Shown piece after piece: positions 29,127-38,883 of a stretch of 64,000 nt of DNA (within the stretch, counting starts at the first letter, position 1; the number at the start of each line of letters is the position of its first letter). The notes under the pieces are model-generated. The model saw only the letters and a list, made by a program, of their open reading frames with translations. It searched no databases and was not told where the DNA came from. This DNA is from Aliidiomarina shirensis (lineage in GTDB: Bacteria; Pseudomonadota; Gammaproteobacteria; Enterobacterales; Alteromonadaceae): NCBI RefSeq assembly GCF_003987345.1, contig NZ_PIPP01000001.1, positions 744,001 through 808,000 of the forward strand. Reading direction: 5' to 3'. Position numbers and translations under genes: made by a program.

Positions 29127-29420
29127 ATGCAACTGAGCAATAAACAAAAGCAATTCCTAAAAGGCCTCGCACATCCATTAAAGCCGGTAGTTTTACTCGG
29201 TGGGAATGGCCTAACTGAGGGCGTTCTAGCTGAAATCGAACTCGCACTCGAACATCACGAACTCATTAAAATCAAAGTTCCTGAGGAAGACCGTGAAATG
29301 CGCCAAGCTATTTACGATGCGATTGTACGGGAGACAGCTGGCGTGCAAGTTCAAGTAATTGGTAAAACGCTGGTGTTATATCGCCCAGCTCGCGAACCAA
29401 AATTGAAACTTCCAAAGTAA
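29127..29420 (+). CDS. yhbY: CRM-domain ribosome assembly protein YhbY
   Basis: YhbY is a small RNA-binding protein associated with pre-50S particles. The 97-residue product has the CRS1-YhbY fold with the GxxG-type loop GGNGL, HHELIKIKV and GKTLVLYRP. AAGG lies 9-12 bases before the ATG. A short inverted repeat, GATTCT (29095-29100) and AGAATC (29106-29111), sits in the leader. It diverges from rlmE, as in E. coli, and is closed by a strong bidirectional terminator. Confidence 0.95.
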   Translation: MQLSNKQKQFLKGLAHPLKPVVLLGGNGLTEGVLAEIELALEHHELIKIKVPEEDREMRQAIYDAIVRETAGVQVQVIGKTLVLYRPAREPKLKLPK

Positions 29421-29447
29421 ACATTGCAACGTAATTGAACCTTAAAT

Positions 29448-29481
29448 AAAAAATCGAGCGCTTAACCGCTCGATTTTTTTT
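29448..29481. terminator. Bidirectional terminator between yhbY and the phage-type repressor gene
   Basis: AAAAAATCGAGCG and CGCTCGATTTTTT form a perfect 13-bp stem with a CTTAAC loop. T runs occur on both strands, so it can serve both convergent genes. Confidence 0.92.
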
Positions 29482-29514
29482 CAAACTTCCATGCCACAGT
29501 AGTATTTTGGATGC

Positions 29515-30000
29515 TCATTCCTTCAGTGTTTCAGCCATTCGTTCCAACGTTACCGAGCGTAACTCAGGCTCAGCACTTAACGATTCATACACACTCAGAA
29601 ATAACTGCATATTATCTTCACTCGTTTGCAAATCATGGCGAGCAAAAATTGCTTGTATGTATTGAAGTGCCTCTAACACTTTATTTAATTGCAGATTATC
29701 GCCGTGATAAGCGGCTGCCGCTTCTCCCAGCTCTTTGCGTAAATGATGTTGCAGCAGCGCTTGCGGAACTTTCAGGCTGCGGCCTGGGGCGAAAAACCAA
29801 TCTAGTGAAATTTCTTTTTCTAATAAAATAGGGATAAGCGTTTTATAAGGAACCGTCCCTCTCGTTCGCCAATTATTCAAAGCTGATTTACCCAGCCCCA
29901 ACCAACTGGCGATTTCTGCATCGCGTTTGAGTCCGGATGCAACTCCCGCATACTCTAGAACCTGCTCAATAGTGAGCCCAATATCCTTGCTTTTACTCAT
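29515..30000 (-). CDS. Phage CI-like repressor with N-terminal helix-turn-helix
   Basis: The 161-residue product starts with a helix-turn-helix of the phage CI repressor N-terminal type (about residues 10-70; AEIASWLGLGKSALNNWRTRGTVP is the recognition region, followed by SLDWFFAPG). The remaining part is helical and lacks any S24 autocleavage (LexA-like) site, so it is not expected to be SOS-cleaved. No clear Shine-Dalgarno precedes the ATG. It diverges from a Ner-like gene across 72 bases that hold an inverted-repeat operator, which suggests mutual control as in phage switches. No other phage gene is nearby. The target is unknown. Confidence 0.75.
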   Translation of the reverse strand: MSKSKDIGLTIEQVLEYAGVASGLKRDAEIASWLGLGKSALNNWRTRGTVPYKTLIPILLEKEISLDWFFAPGRSLKVPQALLQHHLRKELGEAAAAYHGDNLQLNKVLEALQYIQAIFARHDLQTSEDNMQLFLSVYESLSAEPELRSVTLERMAETLKE

Positions 30001-30022
30001 TTGGTGTGCTTTTATTTACCCG

Positions 30023-30068
30023 AACTCAAATGAGGAATTAGAATATTCATTTGAGTTACGTTTGAGTT
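30023..30068. promoter_or_regulatory. Operator: 11-bp inverted repeat plus third half-site between divergent regulators
   Basis: AACTCAAATGA (30023-30033) and TCATTTGAGTT (30047-30057) are perfect reverse complements separated by 13 bases. TTTGAGTT recurs at 30061-30068, 11 bases (about one helical turn) after its copy at 30050. TAGAAT at 30039-30044, a possible rightward -10, lies between the two arms. Repressor binding here would cover both promoters. Confidence 0.75.
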
Positions 30069-30072
30069 AAAT

Positions 30073-30372
30073 GTGAACCTGTATGTAAATATAAAAATGG
30101 ATAGAAATCAAATAAAAAAAGCGTTAGCTGAGAAAGGATACGATTTCAGCATGCTAGCGGAAGTAATGGAGCGAAGCCCCTCGCTAGTTTCTAAGGTAGC
30201 GGCGCGTCAGGCGCGCTCTCGGCTTATTGCCAACGCGATAGCCAAAGTTTTGGATACCGATATTCGCGATATATTTCCAGATGTTGTTGAATATCATCAC
30301 CCTAAAGCAACGAGTAACTCTGAGCGCGAGCAACGTAAAGAACAATTAGCCAAGTTATTAAAAGATAAATAA
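30073..30372 (+). CDS. Ner-like winged-helix/HTH DNA-binding protein
   Basis: The 99-residue product resembles the Ner/Nlp (SfsB) family of small phage-type regulators: NQIKKALAEKGYDFSMLAE, then SPSLVSKVAARQARSR, then IANAIAKVLDTDIRDIFPDV. The C-terminal 30 residues are highly charged. In phage Mu, Ner shuts off early and repressor transcription from a divergent operator, and the arrangement here is analogous. The start could be the GTG at 30073 or the ATG at 30097; neither has a convincing ribosome site. The gene lies between core genes with its own terminator after it. Confidence 0.7.
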   Translation: MNLYVNIKMDRNQIKKALAEKGYDFSMLAEVMERSPSLVSKVAARQARSRLIANAIAKVLDTDIRDIFPDVVEYHHPKATSNSEREQRKEQLAKLLKDK

Positions 30373-30421
30373 TGGCTTAAAGTTAAACCAAACGTGATGG
30401 TAAGGGGTTAGTTTTTAAACT

Positions 30422-30460
30422 AAAAAAGCTCTACAAGTTTATCTTGTAGAGCTTTTCTTT
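30422..30460. terminator. Bidirectional terminator between the Ner-like gene and greA
   Basis: AAAAGCTCTACAAG and CTTGTAGAGCTTTT form a perfect 14-bp stem with a 5-base loop. T-rich tracts flank it on both strands. It ends both the Ner-like gene and the carB-greA transcript. Confidence 0.9.
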
Positions 30461-30507
30461 TACTCAATTTTTGCTTTGAGATAGGTGATTAGTTAAAAAT
30501 CAGCGCG

Positions 30508-30984
30508 TTACAAATACTCAACTTTAACTATTTCATACTCAACTTCGCCACCCGGTGTATTAACAATAGCTGAATCATCAACTTCTTTGCCAATCAAACC
30601 ACGTGATAACGGCGAGTTTACTGAAATTAGGTTTTTCTTAATGTCAGCCTCGTCATCGCCCACAATTCGATAAGTTACTTCTTCATCAGAACTGGTATTA
30701 AACACGGTTACGGTTGCACCAAAAATAACTTTGCCGTTATTCGGGATTTTCGTAACATCAATAACTTGTGAGTTTGATAACTTCGATTCAATTTCTTGAA
30801 TACGCCCTTCGCAGAAGCTTTGTTGCTCGCGAGCGGCATGGTATTCCGCATTTTCTTTTAAATCACCATGTTCACGCGCATCTGCGATTGCTTGAATGAT
30901 CCGCGGCCTATCTTCACTTTTCAAACGTTTTAATTCAGCTTGCAGAGATTCAGCCCCTGCAACTGTCATTGGAATATTACTCAT
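30508..30984 (-). CDS. greA: Transcription elongation factor GreA
   Basis: GreA enters the RNA polymerase secondary channel and stimulates cleavage of backtracked RNA. The 158-residue product (158 in E. coli) has the N-terminal coiled coil with the acidic tip ([17 protein letters not shown]) and the C-terminal FKBP-like domain ([23 protein letters not shown]). Its ATG overlaps the carB stop as ATGA, so it is translated from the carbamoyl-phosphate operon. In E. coli greA stands apart from carAB. Confidence 0.98.
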   Translation of the reverse strand: MSNIPMTVAGAESLQAELKRLKSEDRPRIIQAIADAREHGDLKENAEYHAAREQQSFCEGRIQEIESKLSNSQVIDVTKIPNNGKVIFGATVTVFNTSSDEEVTYRIVGDDEADIKKNLISVNSPLSRGLIGKEVDDSAIVNTPGGEVEYEIVKVEYL

Positions 30985-33900
30985 TGATTTAAAATCCTCT
31001 TGTGCAGCTCCTGGACCGAACTTACACGAGCTCGGTCGTTTACTGTGTGTGCTTTCACAGCAGCAAATCCTGCGTTTAATGTGGTGGTATAACTAACATT
31101 ATTCAATAACGCTTCACGACGAATATAAACGGAATCCTCAATCGCTTGGCGCCCTTCCACCGTGTTAATAATATAGCTGTATTCGCCGTTTTTCACCGCG
31201 TCAACAATATTCGGACGGCCTTCCTGCAGCTTATTAACTACGCTACAGTGAATTCCTTGCTCTTGCAAAATCTTCGCGGTTCCTCGCGTAGCTTCTACAG
31301 TAAAACCAAGGGCTGTAAGGCCTCGTGCTAAATCGATTGCGCGTTTTTTATCACCTTCCCGCACCGATAGTAACGCTTTTCCTTTTAATGGTAACGCTTG
31401 TCCTGCACCTAAGTTCGCCTTGGCGTAAGCCTCTTCAAAGCTTTCACCTACACCCATAACTTCACCCGTAGAGCGCATTTCTGGGCCACGAATAGGATCA
31501 ACACCTTGGAACTTAGCAAATGGTACCACAACTTCTTTCACCGAGTAGTATGGTGGTATCACCTCTAACAAACAGTTCTGCTCTTTCAGTGATTGCCCAG
31601 CCATAACCCGAGCCGCTACTTTCGCTAACTGAATACCCGTTGCTTTGGAAACAAACGGAACCGTTCGCGCAGCGCGAGGGTTCACCTCAATCAGGTAAAT
31701 TTCATTATTCTGAATTGCAAACTGCGTATTCATCAAACCACGAACATTCAATTCAAACGCTAATTTGGTAACTTGCTCGCGTAATTCAGCCTGTAACATA
31801 TCACTTAACGAATACGGTGGTAATGAACATGCCGAATCACCCGAGTGAACCCCAGCTTGCTCGATGTGCTGCATAATGCCGCCAATCATCACATTATCGC
31901 CATCGCAAATAGCATCGATATCGACTTCAATTGCATTATCGAGGAAACGATCCAACAACACTGGAGCTGAATTCGAAACCTTCACGGCATCGGTTAAGTA
32001 ACGGCGTAAATCCGCTTCATCATAAACGATTTCCATAGCCCGGCCACCCAATACATAAGATGGACGAACAACTAATGGGAAGCCAATGCGAGCCGATTCA
32101 ATCATGGCCTGTTCAATATTGGTAATCGTTGCGTTTTCTGGCTGTTTTAAGCCTAAACGCTCAACGGCTGTTTGGAAACGTTCACGATCCTCAGCCCGAT
32201 CAATAGCATCTGGAGAAGTACCGATAATAGGTACGCCATTGGCTTCAAGCGCACGCGCCAATTTCAGCGGTGTTTGTCCGCCGTATTGAACAATCACACC
32301 TTTAGGTTGTTCTATGCGAACGATTTCAAGCACATCTTCCAGCGTAATGGGTTCGAAGTACAAACGATCGGATGTATCGTAATCGGTAGAAACTGTTTCT
32401 GGGTTACAGTTCACCATAATGGTTTCATAACCATCTTCACGCAACGCCAACGAAGCATGCACACAACAGTAATCAAACTCGATGCCTTGACCGATACGGT
32501 TTGGCCCGCCACCAATGACCATGATCTTATCTCGGTTCGATGGCCGTGCTTCGCACTCTTCATCATAGGTGGAATACATGTATGCGGTTTCAGAAGCAAA
32601 TTCCGCAGCACAGGTATCAACTCGTTTGTACACAGGGAAAATTGAAAACTCTTCACGGCGCTTGCGCACTTCATTTTCATGAATATCGAGAACATCCGCC
32701 AAACGTGCATCGGAAAATCCTTTGCGCTTCAGATAACGCAAACTATCCGCATCCAAGCCCGCTAGGCCAGCTTGCGCTACTTCAGCTTCCAGTAAAACGA
32801 TCTCTTCGAGTTGTACCAAGTACCAACGATCAATTTTGGTTAAATCGAATACTTCATCAACACTCATGCCCAACCGGAAGGCATCGCCGATATACCAGAT
32901 ACGCTCAGCGCCAGCTTCTTTAAGCTCACGAATAATTCGCGTTCGAGCCTCGTCTTTATCGGTTAAATCCAGCATTGGATCTAAACCATTCATGCCGAGC
33001 TCTAAGCCGCGCAATGCTTTTTGCAGCGATTCTTGTTGGTTACGGCCAATCGCCATCACTTCACCCACAGATTTCATTTGTGTGGTTAAGCGATCATTGG
33101 CACCGGGGAACTTTTCAAAGTTAAAACGCGGTATTTTAGTAACCACATAATCAATTGCAGGTTCAAACGAAGCCGGGGTAACACCACCGGTAATTTCGTT
33201 AGAAAGTTCGTCGAGGGTGTAGCCCACAGCCAATTTCGCAGCAACTTTCGCTATTGGAAAGCCGGTTGCTTTCGAAGCAAGCGCAGAAGAACGGCTTACT
33301 CGCGGGTTCATCTCAATAATAACCATGCGCCCGGTATCTGGACAGATACCAAATTGCACATTCGAACCACCAGTTTCTACACCAATTTCACGCAATACCG
33401 CCATCGATGCATCGCGCATGATTTGGTATTCTTTATCGGACAGTGTTTGTGCCGGTGCTACGGTAATGGAATCACCGGTATGAATACCCATTGGATCGAA
33501 GTTTTCAATCGAGCAAACGATAATGCAGTTATCGTTTTTATCCCGCACCACTTCCATCTCATACTCTTTCCAACCAATTAATGATTCATCAATCAATAAT
33601 TCGTTATTACGCGATAAAGCTAAACCGCGCTTACAAATTTCTTCAAATTCATCGCGGTTATAGGCGATACCACCACCACTGCCACCCATGGTAAACGAAG
33701 GGCGGATAATGCATGGGAAGCCAATGCGCTCGAGCACGCCAAAAGCTTCTTCCATACTATGGGCGATTTCTGCATGAGGCGTTTCTAAACCAATCGATTT
33801 CATGGCTTTATCGAAACGATCGCGATCTTCTGCTTTATCAATCGCATCAGCGGTAGCGCCAATCATTTCAACATTGTACTTTTCTAAAATACCGCGCGCA

Positions 33901-34208
33901 TCAAGCTCTAAAGCGCAATTTAGCGCAGTCTGCCCGCCCATCGTTGGCAAAATCGCATCTGGCCGCTCGCGTTCAATGATTTTTTCAACCACTTCCCAAT
34001 GAATAGGCTCGATATATGTTGCATCGGCCATCTCTGGATCGGTCATTATCGTTGCCGGGTTCGAGTTCACTAGAATTACCCGGTAGCCTTCTTCCCTGAG
34101 TGCTTTACACGCTTGTGCGCCCGAGTAATCAAACTCGCAAGCTTGCCCAATCACAATTGGGCCAGCGCCGATAATCAAAATACTCTGTATGTCTGTACGT
34201 TTTGGCAT
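30981..34208 (-). CDS. carB: Carbamoyl-phosphate synthase large subunit
   Basis: CarB makes carbamoyl phosphate for arginine and pyrimidine synthesis from bicarbonate, ATP and ammonia channelled from CarA. The 1075-residue product matches E. coli (1073). It contains two ATP-grasp halves (about residues 1-400 and 550-935) with duplicated motifs such as TMGGQTALN and QYGGQTPL. A helical oligomerisation domain and the C-terminal MGS-like regulatory domain (about 940-1075) complete it. carA precedes it by 19 bases. Confidence 0.98.
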   Translation of the reverse strand: MPKRTDIQSILIIGAGPIVIGQACEFDYSGAQACKALREEGYRVILVNSNPATIMTDPEMADATYIEPIHWEVVEKIIERERPDAILPTMGGQTALNCALELDARGILEKYNVEMIGATADAIDKAEDRDRFDKAMKSIGLETPHAEIAHSMEEAFGVLERIGFPCIIRPSFTMGGSGGGIAYNRDEFEEICKRGLALSRNNELLIDESLIGWKEYEMEVVRDKNDNCIIVCSIENFDPMGIHTGDSITVAPAQTLSDKEYQIMRDASMAVLREIGVETGGSNVQFGICPDTGRMVIIEMNPRVSRSSALASKATGFPIAKVAAKLAVGYTLDELSNEITGGVTPASFEPAIDYVVTKIPRFNFEKFPGANDRLTTQMKSVGEVMAIGRNQQESLQKALRGLELGMNGLDPMLDLTDKDEARTRIIRELKEAGAERIWYIGDAFRLGMSVDEVFDLTKIDRWYLVQLEEIVLLEAEVAQAGLAGLDADSLRYLKRKGFSDARLADVLDIHENEVRKRREEFSIFPVYKRVDTCAAEFASETAYMYSTYDEECEARPSNRDKIMVIGGGPNRIGQGIEFDYCCVHASLALREDGYETIMVNCNPETVSTDYDTSDRLYFEPITLEDVLEIVRIEQPKGVIVQYGGQTPLKLARALEANGVPIIGTSPDAIDRAEDRERFQTAVERLGLKQPENATITNIEQAMIESARIGFPLVVRPSYVLGGRAMEIVYDEADLRRYLTDAVKVSNSAPVLLDRFLDNAIEVDIDAICDGDNVMIGGIMQHIEQAGVHSGDSACSLPPYSLSDMLQAELREQVTKLAFELNVRGLMNTQFAIQNNEIYLIEVNPRAARTVPFVSKATGIQLAKVAARVMAGQSLKEQNCLLEVIPPYYSVKEVVVPFAKFQGVDPIRGPEMRSTGEVMGVGESFEEAYAKANLGAGQALPLKGKALLSVREGDKKRAIDLARGLTALGFTVEATRGTAKILQEQGIHCSVVNKLQEGRPNIVDAVKNGEYSYIINTVEGRQAIEDSVYIRREALLNNVSYTTTLNAGFAAVKAHTVNDRARVSSVQELHKRILNQ

Positions 34209-34227
34209 AGTGACAACTCTTTCTCAA

Positions 34228-35409
34228 TTAACGGGTGGCGGCGGAACTCGAACTACTAGCAACATCGAGAAGCTCAATAAAGTGATCAAACAACTCAGCA
34301 GCATCATGGGGGCCTGGGCTGGCTTCCGGATGCCCTTGGAAGCTAAATGCCGGCAGTTGAGTATGGTGAATACCCTGCAAGGTGCCATCAAATAAGGATT
34401 TATGGGTTGCCTTTAAATGTTCTGGTAAGCTTGCTTCATCAACCGCGAAACCATGATTTTGACTCGTAATCATAACTCTTCCCGTGGCGAGATCTTGCAC
34501 CGGGTGATTCGCGCCATGATGCCCATGCTTCATTTTCACTGTTTTCGCACCGGTGGCTAAAGCCAATAATTGATGCCCTAAACAGATGCCAAATATCGGT
34601 AGCTTTTTCTCCAGAAATACTTTGATCGCTGCAATCGCATAATCACACGGCGCCGGATCCCCAGGGCCATTGGATAAAAATATACCATCCGGTTGCAGAG
34701 CAAGAACGTCATCCGCCGATGTTTGCGCTGGCACCACTGTGATTTTACATCCGCGGTCGGCGAGCATACGAAGGATATTTAATTTCGCACCAAAATCGTA
34801 AGCAACTACATGAAAACGCGTTTCACCTTGTTCAGCGTGGCCAGCACCGAGCTTCCAAGTGCCCTCTGTCCACGGATAAGTGGTATCACACGTGGCTACC
34901 TTAGCCAAATCCATCCCCGCTAGGCCTGGAAATGCTTTAGCAGCCGATAACGCTTCCGCGATTGGCGCTTCACTGCCTGCAGCATAGGTAATAATACAAC
35001 CATTCTGTGCCCCAGTTTCACGCAAACGATTGGTTAATCGGCGGGTATCGATATCCGCGATGCCAAGAATGTTTTGCGCTTTAAGATAATCACTGAGGGA
35101 TTGAGTACTACGGAAATTACTAGCTATGGGAGATAAATCGCGGATCACTAAACCTTTGGCCCAAATACGAGAAGATTCTGAATCTTCGGGGGTGGTGCCG
35201 TAATTGCCAATATGGGGATAAGTGAGAGTAACTATCTGTTCTGCGTATGAAGGATCGGTCAATATTTCCTGATAACCTGTCATCGCTGTATTAAAAACAA
35301 CTTCACCAACAGCCTGCCCATCTGCACCAATTGCTGTGCCATTAAAAACAGTGCCGTCAGCGAGAACCAGGATTGCCCTGCGTTTGGTCTTACTCGCCGA
35401 AATACTCAA
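34228..35409 (-). CDS. carA: Carbamoyl-phosphate synthase small subunit (glutaminase)
   Basis: CarA hydrolyses glutamine and passes ammonia to CarB. The 393-residue product has the N-terminal CPSase domain ([15 protein letters not shown]) and a class I glutamine amidotransferase domain with GICLGHQ and nucleophile Cys276. I place the start at TTG 35409, because GGAGG ends about 6 bases upstream. The frame is open to a GTG at 35451, but that has no ribosome site. The gap to dapB (about 194 bases) holds the inverted repeat TACAA-N5-TTGTA at 35503-35517. I see no clear ArgR box there. Confidence 0.96.
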   Translation of the reverse strand: MSISASKTKRRAILVLADGTVFNGTAIGADGQAVGEVVFNTAMTGYQEILTDPSYAEQIVTLTYPHIGNYGTTPEDSESSRIWAKGLVIRDLSPIASNFRSTQSLSDYLKAQNILGIADIDTRRLTNRLRETGAQNGCIITYAAGSEAPIAEALSAAKAFPGLAGMDLAKVATCDTTYPWTEGTWKLGAGHAEQGETRFHVVAYDFGAKLNILRMLADRGCKITVVPAQTSADDVLALQPDGIFLSNGPGDPAPCDYAIAAIKVFLEKKLPIFGICLGHQLLALATGAKTVKMKHGHHGANHPVQDLATGRVMITSQNHGFAVDEASLPEHLKATHKSLFDGTLQGIHHTQLPAFSFQGHPEASPGPHDAAELFDHFIELLDVASSSSSAATR

Positions 35410-35603
35410 GGGTACCTCCGAACATAAAAAAACGGGCAAGTTGAATATCACTCCCCCGCTTTACACCGAATCATGCACAGCCAGACCCTCATCATTTACA
35501 ACTACAAGCGTGTTGTACGCTTTTTCACTGTATTCTGCGGATGGCTGCACCTGTGCTTGCCGGCGTTCGGCAAATTGTTCTTATGATACTAAAAAAGCGG
35601 TTT

Positions 35604-36425
35604 TCAGTCTAGCCCGAGCATATCCTTCATGGCATAAAAACCTGCATTTTTTTGTTTCGCCAGCCATGCCGCAGCGCGCAGGGCTCCATCAGCAAATGTA
35701 CTGCGATTCGCAACTCGATGTGTCAGTTCAATACGTTCGCCCGCCACCACTAAATAAACTGTATGTTCACCTACGATATCACCTGCTCTAATACTGGCAA
35801 AACCAATACTGCCAGCCTTGTGAACCTGATCAACGCCATTCCGATCATAGGCTGCTACTTCGTCTAAGTTCTTGCCGCGGCCACGGGCGGCCGATTCACC
35901 GAGGAGCAACGCCGTACCTGAAGGCGCATCTTTTTTCTTAGTGTGGTGTGCTTCCAGAATTTCGATATCCGCATCACTGCCAAGCACCCGGCTTGCATTT
36001 TCAGTAAGCGCCGCCAATAAATTAATCCCAACACTCGTGTTGGCGGCATACAAGATCGGCAACTGAGCCGCTACTGCCCGCATATTGGCTGCCGTTTCAT
36101 CATCAAAGCCTGTAGTACAAATAACCGCTGCTACGCCATAGTTTTTGTAGGTTTCTAAGCGTTCAGTGAGCGTTTCAGGTAAGGCGAAATCAATAACTAT
36201 ATCGGCGTTATCTAAAACCGCAAAATCTGCGGATACTTTAATACCGTTTTCGCCACACCCCGCAAGAATGCCAGAATCAACACCTTCAGCCGCAGAGTTC
36301 GCGCGCCCCAGCGCGGCAACTAATTTAAAATCAGTAGCATGCTCAATGGCGGCAACAATCTGCCGCCCCATTCGTCCACTCGCGCCAACTACCGCTAAAT
36401 TGATTGGTTTCATTTCTTCACCCAT
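35604..36425 (-). CDS. dapB: 4-hydroxy-tetrahydrodipicolinate reductase
   Basis: DapB performs the NAD(P)H-dependent step after DapA in diaminopimelate and lysine synthesis. The 273-residue product equals the E. coli length. It has the Rossmann motif VVGASGRMGRQI, the catalytic EAHHTKKKDAPSGTA segment and a C-terminal ending like the family. The ATG at 36425 has AGGA 10 bases upstream; an ATG at 36413 is also possible. It follows the DAACS symporter by 17 bases, so it is transcribed with it. Confidence 0.96.
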   Translation of the reverse strand: MGEEMKPINLAVVGASGRMGRQIVAAIEHATDFKLVAALGRANSAAEGVDSGILAGCGENGIKVSADFAVLDNADIVIDFALPETLTERLETYKNYGVAAVICTTGFDDETAANMRAVAAQLPILYAANTSVGINLLAALTENASRVLGSDADIEILEAHHTKKKDAPSGTALLLGESAARGRGKNLDEVAAYDRNGVDQVHKAGSIGFASIRAGDIVGEHTVYLVVAGERIELTHRVANRSTFADGALRAAAWLAKQKNAGFYAMKDMLGLD

Positions 36426-36442
36426 CTTTAAAGAATCCTGCC

Positions 36443-37711
36443 TTATTTCGATGTGAATACCTCTTTCGGCACGGATACTTGGTTATTTTCCATACTCGTT
36501 GCCAGAATACTCTCGTCAACCATGTTCTCAGATTTGGCGACGACTAACGAAACCGCCATATCACCGGTAACATTGGTCGCTGTTCGCATCATATCAATAA
36601 TCCGGTCAATAGCCGCTATAAAGGCAATACCTTCTAGCGGCAAACCAACTGCCGATAAGGTTACCGTAAGCATAACCATAGCTGAACCAGGCACACCTGC
36701 GGTACCAATTGAAGCCATCGTAGCCGTAACCATTATAATACCGTATTCCAAAGCACCTAGCGGAATACCGTAAAGGTGTGCAATGAAGATTGCCGCAATA
36801 GCAGGATAAATGCCACCACAACCATCCATATTAATGGTAGCTCCTAGGGGTAACGAAAAACTCGCATATTCTTTGTTAACGCCCAATCGTTCTGTAGTCG
36901 TTTTTAAAGTTGATGGTAATGTGCCAAAGCTGCTCGATGTAGAGTAGGAAATCAATTGAGTTGGAAAGATAGCGCGAAAGAACTGCCATGGGTTCATTTT
37001 TGCCCCAAAGCGCACCAAACCTCCATAAACCAACAAAATATGAATGACACAGGCTATATAAATCGCCGCGATAAACTTACCAAGCGGCAACAGCATTTCG
37101 ATTCCGTAACTGCCCACTACCCATGCCATAAGGCCAAATACACCAATAGGTGTCAGCTCCAACACGTATCGAGTAATCTGATACATGATTTCTGCTCCAC
37201 CTTGAAAAAAGCGCTTAGCGGGGGCAGCTTTCTCTTTCAGCGCGTTGATTGCGACCCCTAGCATCACTGCAAAAAAGATTATTTGCAGAACTTTCCCCTC
37301 AGCAAGCGCAGCGAACGGATTAGTAGGCACAACAGAAAGTAAAACTTGGCTAACCGGTGGGATATCTCGCTCCGTAACAGAGCCTGCAGTAAGCTCAACG
37401 CTTGGTGCGAGATCCATAAGCGTACCGACACCGAGCCCAATTGCAGAGGCAATTAGCGCAGTGATAAGAAACAAACCCACAGTTTTCCCAGCCAGGCGTC
37501 CAAGATTTCCGTGGTTTTGCATGCTCGTGATGCTACTCACAATAGCAAACAGAACGAGTGGTGCTACTAACATTTGAATAGCACGAATAAATAGCTGCCC
37601 AAGTGGCTGCATCGTGATCGCAAAATCAGCAGCAACTAATCCAAGTAATGCCCCGAGAATGAAGCCACCCAGAACTCGCTGCCAGAAAGGAATTTTGAAC
37701 CACGTTTTCAT
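36443..37711 (-). CDS. Dicarboxylate/amino acid:cation symporter (DAACS, GltP/DctA family)
   Basis: The 422-residue membrane protein has the family's transport core: the serine-rich re-entrant loop STSSSFGTLP, the cation-site NMDG, the second loop GTAGVPGSA and DRIIDMMRTATNVTGD in the last helix. Likely substrates are glutamate, aspartate or C4-dicarboxylates, but the sequence alone does not decide. The Arg in DMMRTATN is usually linked with acidic amino acid binding. I chose the ATG at 37711 because AGGAG lies 8 bases before it; an ATG eight codons upstream has none. It is directly upstream of dapB. Confidence 0.93.
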   Translation of the reverse strand: MKTWFKIPFWQRVLGGFILGALLGLVAADFAITMQPLGQLFIRAIQMLVAPLVLFAIVSSITSMQNHGNLGRLAGKTVGLFLITALIASAIGLGVGTLMDLAPSVELTAGSVTERDIPPVSQVLLSVVPTNPFAALAEGKVLQIIFFAVMLGVAINALKEKAAPAKRFFQGGAEIMYQITRYVLELTPIGVFGLMAWVVGSYGIEMLLPLGKFIAAIYIACVIHILLVYGGLVRFGAKMNPWQFFRAIFPTQLISYSTSSSFGTLPSTLKTTTERLGVNKEYASFSLPLGATINMDGCGGIYPAIAAIFIAHLYGIPLGALEYGIIMVTATMASIGTAGVPGSAMVMLTVTLSAVGLPLEGIAFIAAIDRIIDMMRTATNVTGDMAVSLVVAKSENMVDESILATSMENNQVSVPKEVFTSK

Positions 37712-37744
37712 CGCTTTTGCTCCTGTACTACTCATATTTTGAGC

Positions 37745-37791
37745 ACAAAAAAACCGTTAATATCGTAAAGCTTAACGACATCAACGGTTTT
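37745..37791 (-). terminator. Intrinsic terminator after the M48 lipoprotein gene
   Basis: AAAACCGTT (37750-37758) pairs with AACGGTTTT (37783-37791). The interior, TCGT-N8-ACGA, can add a second stem. A T run follows on the minus strand. Confidence 0.7.
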
Positions 37792-37835
37792 CCGAAAAGA
37801 ATGGTTCGTTCTTACTTAGAACTTTATGATTGCGC

Positions 37836-38660
37836 CTAATTATTTAGCTTTCGTGGTCGCGGACACTTCGGAAGAGAGCCTGCAGAAACCCGTGCTTGAT
37901 ATAGCGGCATAACGCCGGGAACCTGTGAACTTAAATCACGAATTCGGCTCGTTGGGGATGGATGCGTTGACAGTAACTCGGGTGTTGAACCACTACCTTG
38001 CGCTGCCATATTTTCCCATAACTTAGGTGCTTCTTCGGGGCGGAAACCGGCTCGTGCCATCAGATCTAAACCAATTTCATCCGCTTCAGATTCATGGGTG
38101 CGGCTATAGGGCAATGCCACTGCCAACTGCGTACCAATACCCAAAGCTCCCATAATCATTGCACGTTGTTCGGTAGGACGCTCAGAAAGCAACATATCGG
38201 CACCGAGTAAACCACCACTTATAACAAGGTTTGTCGACATGCGCTCACTGCTGTGCTCCGCCATTACATGCCCTATTTCATGCCCCATAATGGCGGCAAG
38301 CTGATGCTCGTTTTCTGCAAGCTTCATAATCCCAGTATAAAAGCCGATATGGCCACCAGGAAGCGCAAACGCGTTGATAGCCTCAGAATCAAAAACGGCC
38401 ACTTCCCATTCAATATTTGCATACTCATCAGGTAAAACTTCGATAATGGCATCAGCAACACACTGAGCATAAGCATTTAACTCAGGATCGTTGGATACCT
38501 TTTCTTGTTGTTTCATTTCGGCAAATGATTGCTGCCCTAATGAGTTTAAGGCGCCACCAGAGAATAGATTCAATTGACTACGCCCGGTTGGCGACGTAGT
38601 ACAAGCCACCAAAACAACAGCGCTTAGGGTAATTAATGATAACCAACCTATAGATTTCAT
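37836..38660 (-). CDS. M48-family metalloprotease lipoprotein (LoiP/YggG-like)
   Basis: The 274-residue product has a lipobox LVAC with Cys20 and the M48 zinc site HEIGH at 127-131, with a downstream HESEAD supplying the third ligand Glu. VFDSEAINAFALPGGHIGFYTG is the usual stretch before the zinc motif. E. coli relatives LoiP and BepA act in outer-membrane quality control, so a periplasmic or outer-membrane role is likely. LoiP is the closer type here, as no TPR domain follows. The ATG at 38660 has AAGGA about 7 bases upstream. It stands alone between terminators, next to the dnaKJ chaperone genes. Confidence 0.9.
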   Translation of the reverse strand: MKSIGWLSLITLSAVVLVACTTSPTGRSQLNLFSGGALNSLGQQSFAEMKQQEKVSNDPELNAYAQCVADAIIEVLPDEYANIEWEVAVFDSEAINAFALPGGHIGFYTGIMKLAENEHQLAAIMGHEIGHVMAEHSSERMSTNLVISGGLLGADMLLSERPTEQRAMIMGALGIGTQLAVALPYSRTHESEADEIGLDLMARAGFRPEEAPKLWENMAAQGSGSTPELLSTHPSPTSRIRDLSSQVPGVMPLYQARVSAGSLPKCPRPRKLNN

Positions 38661-38796
38661 TTTCGTTCCTTTCACGTTAAGGCTTTCAAGCTTCAATATA
38701 GCAAGTTCAGGAAAATTTACCCATCAAATCACTAGATGTTGCAAAATATTTGCACACGTATTTATAGATCAATTTTCACAAGGTGTGCCTTGATAC

Positions 38797-38833
38797 GAAA
38801 AAGGAGCGTAGTTCTCCGAACATACGCTCCTTT
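38797..38833 (-). terminator. Intrinsic terminator after dnaJ
   Basis: AAAGGAGCGTA (38800-38810) pairs with TACGCTCCTTT (38823-38833) around a 12-base loop. Five T follow on the minus strand. Confidence 0.85.
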
Positions 38834-38883
38834 CACCAATGCCGGTAACAATTGCACCCGCACTAATCGCTATATTTGATAAA

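Noticed and set aside
35410-35603. ArgR box or PurR site before carA
   Set aside because: E. coli carAB has these. I found only AT-rich fragments and one short inverted repeat (35503-35517) that do not fit either consensus well.
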